This document shows positions 58,250 through 64,000 of a stretch of 64,000 nucleotides of DNA, one piece after another. This DNA comes from Gymnothorax reevesii (lineage: Eukaryota; Chordata; Actinopteri; Anguilliformes; Muraenidae): the NCBI GenBank assembly GCA_029721435.1, contig CM056580.1, positions 71,201,367 through 71,265,366 of the forward strand. The letters run 5' to 3'. The notes beneath the pieces are model-generated. The model did not search any database. It was not told the origin of the DNA and saw only the letters and a list, made by a program, of their open reading frames with translations. Positions within the stretch are counted from its first letter, which is position 1, and each line of letters starts with the position of its first letter. A program made the position numbers and the translations under genes.

Positions 58250-58400
58250 CAGGGGTGGCCAACCCTGGTCCTGGAGACCCGCAGTGTCTGTTGATTTTTG
58301 GTGTGACTCAGCACTCGATTGATGGATTGAAGAAGTTAATTACTCACTTAACTGATCTCACCTGGTGTCTCAGGTTTAATTTGGTAATAATGAGCCAATC
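58250..58400 (-). mobile_element. MITE half-copy (CAGGGGTGGCC end)
   Basis: CAGGGGTGGCCAACCCTGGT and the following bases match the inverse of the right half of the MITE at 58563-58764, including GCAGTGTCTG and CTCAGCACT. The other terminus is missing. Confidence 0.75.
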
Positions 58401-58562
58401 AAGCAATTAGCAGGAACAACCCACAAGACTCCTAGAGCCAATTAAGCAAACTTGCAGGTTGTGACAGCAGTCTACGTGTTAACTAAGATTTGTCAATGTG
58501 GTCGGATATTTAGTGTAGTTGTAATGCAGACAAAGTAGAAGTACAGGTGAAAGTTAATAGAG

Positions 58563-58764
58563 CAGGGGTGGATAACACTGGTCCTATAGAGCCAGAGGGT
58601 GTGCTGGGTTTGGGTTTCTCCACCCAATTTAAACCTAAGACAACAGGTGAGATAGGTGAAGTGTGTAATCAATTCATCAATCTTTAATTCATCAATCAAG
58701 TGCTGAGTAACACTAAAATCCAGCAGACACTGCGGCTCTCCAGGACCAAGGTTGGCCACCCCTG
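58563..58764 (+). mobile_element. hAT-type MITE, complete
   Basis: The ends CAGGGGTGGATAACACTGGT and CCAAGGTTGGCCACCCCTG are inverted repeats bounding 202 bp with no coding capacity. Confidence 0.8.
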
Positions 58765-59970
58765 TTACAGGCAGTAGGCCCATCTTTGTAGAATCCGGTG
58801 GGCATTACTCAAATAAATATTTACGAGATTAATTAAAAGGTATACATTTGCCACAGATGTGTCTTTATGAAGAAACAAAACAACATCATAATATACCGGA
58901 ATATATTTTGTGACTGCTGCTTCGTATGCAAGCAGATGGCCAACACTCAACATACCGATGCCCTCTGCTGGATCCAATGAGCGTGCACATCAAGGCATGC
59001 TCATTGGTAAAATGTAATTGCCCGAGATGGACGCCTTGTCTCAACCTCAGAAGGTACCCATCATTGTTGTTCCTCATAAGTAATAGGAGTTCTGATGGGA
59101 GAACTTTGGACAACTTGCAATGAACTCTAAATGCATCACGACAAGCATACTCATTTGGGAACACAAACAAAAAAACAGATTTTTTTTTTATTGCAGCAAT
59201 TTTACAAAAACAAGACTGTCTTTGTAGTCGTTCTAAAGGCACTGTCCCTGATTTGATAAGACTCACATTGACATCAATAGGCATCATTACCATTTGATCA
59301 CAGATAATTAGAAATCAGTCTAGATACCCGCAAATCATAGCCTGGACATTATGATTTTGTCAGATTGTCCTGAATCTACCAAAATCAAGTTAACATAGAG
59401 CTATCAGTTTTCACGAGTAATATCACTTAATTTAATCCAATGGTTACCTTGCAATAAAAGGTGACAGAAATGTTAAAAATGTTCCTCTGTTCCAAGATTG
59501 GACAGGATTTATTCCTGTGATAAATCTCAAAGCACTAATTGATGAGGCAGAACAAACAGCAGTAGCACAGTAAAAAGGTATTATTCAAATTTGTAGCAAC
59601 CATTTTATTTCAATTTAGTTACTTTAAAGGCAACTTCAACTGAGCAAATAAAAGGTTGATGGCAATATTGGTGATGGAAGTTCTGTGTATACGGCCAGTT
59701 TGGTACATTAAGTCATCAGCAATCAGAGATGTATGTACCAAAAAGAATTACACTGTTTTGGCCACAGGATGGCAATATGTAATCACAACAGTGAGCTAAT
59801 GCAAATGCTACCAAACATTGTCGAGGACACACAGATGCAAATGAGTGAGTAATTTATAGTGTGAATATTTAAACTTGAGTTAATAAATTAAAAATTAAAT
59901 ACCTGGAAGCCAGCTACTAGAGTAACCACCCCCTGCCCAAAAAGTGAACATGAGAAGAATTTTTTCTCAG
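58765..59970. other. Unassigned non-coding DNA
   Basis: No gene was recognised. The ORF at 58886-59293 (minus) has no domain. Confidence 0.4.
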
Positions 59971-59986
59971 TACAAACCCAATAATG

Positions 59987-59992
59987 TTTATT
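59987..59992 (-). terminator. Candidate distal xpo7 polyadenylation signal
   Basis: AATAAA on the minus strand lies 1.6 kb past the xpo7 stop. A nearer variant, ATTAAA at 61113-61118, would give a 3' UTR of about 0.46 kb. Reading alone cannot choose between them. Confidence 0.3.
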
Positions 59993-59999
59993 TTGCAGT

Positions 60000-61571
60000 C
60001 ACAATGCTTACACTACATGTAGCAAACATCCAAACTGTTCAACCAGCTACTTTATCACTCAATGGACCCAACAGTCTCCAAAAGGACACACTCACATCAG
60101 GGAACCAAAAAAAAAAAAAAATCCTAATCAAAAAAAATATTAAATAAAAATGAACTCAATTCAACATCCACAATGGTTGAACATTGTTAGAGATGATCTA
60201 CTTCTTCACAATTAGCAGCAACATTTGTTCAGAATAGCAGAAGTTGCTAATATACTTATATTCACTCTGCATTTCTAAGCATAAATTTTGAGCTACTGTA
60301 GGCTATGTATTATAGTTTCAGTTCTTGAATAAAATGGGCTGGTTTTGGAGGAATCTGTGATGTAGAAGATGATGTTCCTTGGAACCGGGCAGCGAGAGAA
60401 ACAGGAATACTAGATACGATTGCGGCATCAGTCACAACAGTCTTTGTGTGGCAATATGCCAGCTCTTACATAGCATAAGATGATATTCCTTCAAGGACTC
60501 AATAGCAGATTAAACAGCAAAGCCAGAAAAGTGACTTCCTGGGAAGCCAGTCTGAATTGACCACTTTGGCCCACGACATGTTAGCAATGACTGGACGAGT
60601 CCGAGATGGTTCTGCTCTAGTCCTGAGGGCCGGCTTGAGACCAGGCTCAAAGGTAAGGCCAGCACTGACCCTACCCTACGGAGGTCTGCAGAGGAAATGA
60701 GGGAAGAAGAAGAGCCCGTTCCCAAGCCAGGGTCAAAGGTCACTCTCACAGAACCCCTGGGTTCACTGAAGAGGACAGGATGCCCACAGACTCAGACAGA
60801 CACACCTCAGTAAACATCTGCAAGGCAGCAGGGGTCTGTATTTACAAATCCTCTCCTGCTCAGGGTCGCTTACAAGGTTAGAGGTGGAAGGGAAAAAAAA
60901 TCTACAACAGGTCTGATCATTCAAAGTTCTCACACCCTACATCCCCTTTCTTCCTTTTCCCCTTCACAGCAAATCCCCATTCCGTCACACACTTCTAAAC
61001 ACAGCCTCATCAATCACCTGCATATCTCTGTGTGCCCGTCATTCACACCCAAAATCCCGCACTCAACACTGTTGCACTATTGAACTGTAAAAACTTCAAT
61101 CACACAGTTTTTTTTAATCTTTTTCAAAATGAATTATTATAAACATTGTTCAAAATGTTACGAAAAAAATGTACACTCGATTATTATTTGTACAAGGCAG
61201 ACAGAAGCAGTGTATAATAATTTAGTAGCACCCCTCTCCGAAGTGGGGACCCACCCCCTTTTTCCATGTGGACGAGAGTTCGGAGAGGAAGTCTTCTTCG
61301 AAACGGTCCTCAACCCTCTCTGAGCCACAGGTGTCAGTGCACAGTCACTGTAACTGTCTGTGACTTCTGGAAACTCACTTTAAAATATACATATAAAAAG
61401 CACAAAAAGAAGGTGGGGGGTGAGCCGATGTGGGGGTGGCAGGTGAGGGGGTGCGTTGGGAAGGGTGGCCCCCACTGGCATCCGGGCCGGAGGGGTGCGG
61501 AGGGAGGGAAGGGGGGGCGAGGCGGAGAGGAGGGTGCAGGGGCGGGGTGCCGGGCCGCGGGCAGAGGAATG
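60000..61571 (-). other. Probable xpo7 3' UTR and flank
   Basis: The stretch directly downstream of the xpo7 stop has no gene. It includes a G-rich block on the plus strand (about 61410-61560), which is C-rich in the transcript. Its extent depends on which polyadenylation signal is used. Confidence 0.45.
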
Positions 61572-61665
61572 TCAGCTCATCATGTCGTTGCTGTTCACCC
61601 CGTACATGGAATTCTTCATGGAGTCATTGACTTCCCTTCTGAATACTGAGAGGTTCTGAGTAAAC
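61572..61665 (-). CDS. xpo7: xpo7 last coding exon
   Basis: A 94-nt coding part after CCAACAG completes Arg and reads [18 protein letters not shown] to NSNDMMS and TGA. Confidence 0.97.
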
Positions 61666-63439
61666 CTGTTGGAAAGAGCCAGTGGGCATGAGCAGTCTAA
61701 CTCTTCATCGAACAAACAATGAAAGTCATTAATCGGTAAAAGGGCAATTCTGAGGCATTTTCAACCAAATGTCTCCTCCATGACTGACGCATAAATGATC
61801 CCTAAATGGAAATGGAAGGAAAAATGGAGCTTCTTCCTGGCGAATATAGTAGCGCACTATTATACCTATAAATTGTAAAAAATACTTTTTAATACAACAA
61901 CTGAGTTTTGTTTGGGGGACGGTTTAGAGTCCCTTCGCAGAGAAAACATTTTGTTAAAAAATCTCAGAATCGCCCAAAAGTATATGCCATCTGGACTGCT
62001 TATTTACTGATGCTTAAATTGAAGTAAATCAATTATTTAGACAGTGACAAAATGAAAATTAAAAAGGAGCTTGCAATGGGCTCATCTTTACACAACTGCA
62101 TATGAACTCAAAATTACAAGAAAAAAAATTGATATTGTTGAATCGATATAAATATGATCAATCAAACACACAAACACAAAAGAAATTGGCATACCGGTCT
62201 CGGTTCTTTGTGAGCAAGTTCCTTTCAATGCCTTCCATTAGATTCTCAAAGCACAGATGCATGGCTTGCTGCTTCTCTGGCGGCTGGCTGTTCACTATGC
62301 TGTTTCTCAGCTCAGCAAAGTACTGATACAAGATGGCCGAAGGCAGAAATCACACGTTAATATACAACAAGTATATCTTATATACACCAAGGGTCACATT
62401 ACCTGCAAGCACAGTGATGAAACACATCAAACAGACAATAACAGCCATTACATGTGAGGGTTGCCTAAAAGAGCTTAAATGCAGTGTAACAAGTGGTAGT
62501 CCACACTGCGGCTTGGAAACAATAAACATTTAAAATGCAGTTAGTCGTCATTAGATGAACAAAGGAGGGGATGGAGTGGCCCCTGAGCTTTTACCACTGG
62601 ACTTAAACCCTCTGAAGTCTTTGCTCTGACAGGCTGAAAGAAACATGAGCGCTCTGCACGGCTGAAAATAATTAGCCGTTGCTGTGACGTCTTAACAAAG
62701 GCAAACGTCAACGAGACGAAAACTTACCTTTTCATTCAGCAAGATTAGGCCTAGTAACGGCCGGGACATGGACCACTGGTTTCGGCAGTCTTCGAAAATG
62801 ATGATATTAAGCACGGTTGAGAGCATCTACGAGAAAGCAGGCAGATTAGAGGTGCCGCAGTTCTGGGGCAATTTAGCATGTGTGCCGGACGAATTATCGG
62901 GAAATATCCGCTCTGGTCGTAAAGCCACGACCGCGGGCTGCGGTTGGTGAGGGATTTTGGATAAACAAAATGCAGCATCCCTACAGCCCATGGCGCTCCT
63001 CTCACCTGCTGTATCATCTCCGGGTGCTGCTGCATTATGTGCAGGAAGCGGTCGCTCTCCTGCGGCAGGGGTGTGGTCCTCTTCTTGGTGCTGCGTGACA
63101 GCTGCTTAAACAGATAGGTCACTATGTGGTCTAAGCTGGAGCAGCAGCCTGTGCATACCATTGTGTCTGCAAGAGAGGAGACGGGATTAGATCACATGGG
63201 GAATGTTAAGATGCTCGTGGGAGGGAGGGGTGGGGACACCATGTATCAGCATGGAATGGAGTGGACAGCTAATGAATAACTCATTAAAGCCAGTGTTTAC
63301 CAAGTGCAGTAAGTCCTTCAGAGATGGAGGAGAGAATATACATGATGACGTGAGGCTCCAGGCTGGCAATGAAGTTCATATGGTCTTGGGTCAGGACCTC
63401 CAGCAGGGAATAGTAGGACTGACTTAGCTTAGGGTAATC
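61572..63439 (-). CDS. xpo7: Exportin-7, C-terminal part (partial at right edge)
   Basis: Five exons, 63301-63439, 63006-63166, 62728-62826, 62195-62322 and 61572-61665, join with matching phases to 206 codons and TGA. The reading goes from [18 protein letters not shown] through [36 protein letters not shown] and [18 protein letters not shown] to the terminal [11 protein letters not shown], which I recognise as the very conserved end of exportin-7. By family knowledge this is an importin-beta-type HEAT-repeat receptor that works with Ran-GTP to carry proteins through the nuclear pore. Only the last HEAT repeats are in the window; the remaining 5' exons lie beyond 64000. Confidence 0.97.
62195..62322 (-). 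CDS. xpo7: xpo7 exon (second from last)
   Basis: A 128-nt exon after GTATCAG encodes [18 protein letters not shown] to TKNRD plus two bases, with donor GTATGC. Confidence 0.95.
62728..62826 (-). CDS. xpo7: xpo7 exon (third from last)
   Basis: A 99-nt exon between CTCGTAG and GTAAGT encodes [18 protein letters not shown] through [10 protein letters not shown]. Confidence 0.96.
63006..63166 (-). CDS. xpo7: xpo7 exon (fourth from last)
   Basis: A 161-nt exon after CTTGCAG encodes (D)[15 protein letters not shown] to HPEMIQQ, with donor GTGAGA. Confidence 0.96.
63301..63439 (-). CDS. xpo7: xpo7 exon (fifth from last)
   Basis: A 139-nt exon starts [11 protein letters not shown] after CCTGCAG and ends SEGLTAL plus one base at donor GTAAAC. 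Confidence 0.96.
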
Positions 63440-64000
63440 CTGCAGGAGACAGCAGTACACTTCAGTCTGGTAGTTTCACGCATCCTTGAAAGTTATTGTT
63501 CTCAATACTGGCAGTGGAAAAGGCCCCCTGATACATGCATGAAGCTGAATTTATGACCGCTTCAGAGCAGTGCACACATAAATCTTTGCCAAAGTTGACA
63601 TTGGATTACGTACTTCGGCATTAAATATGCTTCAGACAAGTAAGTAATACAGTATTGCTTTCAATTAAACAGCCTGTATGAAATAAACATATAGTGATGT
63701 CATTGTGCAGCGTTTAGCAGTTTTGGGAATGATTTCTAGATATGGGATGGACCAGATCAAATGCTAGAGGTCAGAGGACCATGCTGCATGCACACTGAAA
63801 GCATAAAACCAGTTGGTTTCACATAAGGACTCACTGCCTGCAGTCAGATGCTAGCAGACTGTAAATAATGTTAAAAAGTGAAAAACATGCACTTCTTCAG
63901 CACTGTTTCTCAGGATTTGCAGCAAGTTAAAGTTCTGTCGGGAAAAGTACTCTTCTCAGCATTACAGCGCTAAGAGGTACAATCTAGTTTTGTTGCCCCT
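63440..64000 (-). other. xpo7: xpo7 intron, cut by the window edge
   Basis: No further exon was found between the acceptor at 63440-63441 and the right edge. Confidence 0.6.

Overview
The window looks like nuclear DNA of a ray-finned fish, most likely a teleost. It holds two vertebrate genes with small GT-AG exons, several Tc1/mariner families of the kind common in fish, a Ty3/gypsy retrotransposon, tRNA-derived SINEs, hAT-type MITEs and LINE tails typical of fish genomes. There is no operon structure, CRISPR array or bacterial gene.

Two protein-coding genes are supported, both on the minus strand. fgf17 (CDS 28731-34541, five exons, 214 aa) is complete and encodes a secreted FGF8-subfamily growth factor. 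It keeps the 33-nt alternative acceptor that would give short and long N-terminal forms. xpo7 (61572-63439 and beyond the right edge) is present as its last five coding exons, 206 codons plus the stop. In human the order on one strand is XPO7, NPM2, FGF17, DMTN. Here xpo7 and fgf17 keep order and orientation, and no NPM2 exon was recognised in the 27 kb between them.

Layout. 1-6600: a decayed Tc1 relic (about 240-1060), mostly unassigned DNA, a small acidic ORF, a double microsatellite and a possible minus-strand first exon (5420-5690). 6640-19825: 13 kb of nested and abutting transposons. An old Tc1 (about 6640-14845) holds a young, complete Ty3/gypsy element (6869-12405, two ORFs, 316-bp LTRs differing at 3 positions) and a second DNA transposon (12569-13821). 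Next come a Tc1 carrying a two-layer insertion (14875-16757), another Tc1 sharing its TA (16756-18373), and two more Tc1 remnants. 19.8-28.7 kb: gene-free DNA with a SINE, Tc1 scraps, a LINE tail and two MITEs. 28.7-34.5 kb: fgf17, with a Tc1 in its last intron. 35.7-44.1 kb: a second repeat cluster in which a LINE is split by a Tc1 that is itself split by a second Tc1. 44.2-58.2 kb: gene-free and poor in recognisable transposons, a plausible regulatory landscape between fgf17 and xpo7, with a GC-rich candidate exon at about 51.75-52.09 kb. 58.25-58.76 kb: an inverted pair of MITEs. 60-61.57 kb: probable xpo7 3' UTR.

I found no clearly new biological system. The strongest non-routine observations are an ideal -1 slippery heptamer in the gag-pol overlap of the intact gypsy element, the base-level nesting of transposons, the conserved alternative acceptor in fgf17, and the long transposon-poor interval upstream of fgf17. 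All assignments come from reading the sequence and from memory of these families; no alignment or database search was run.
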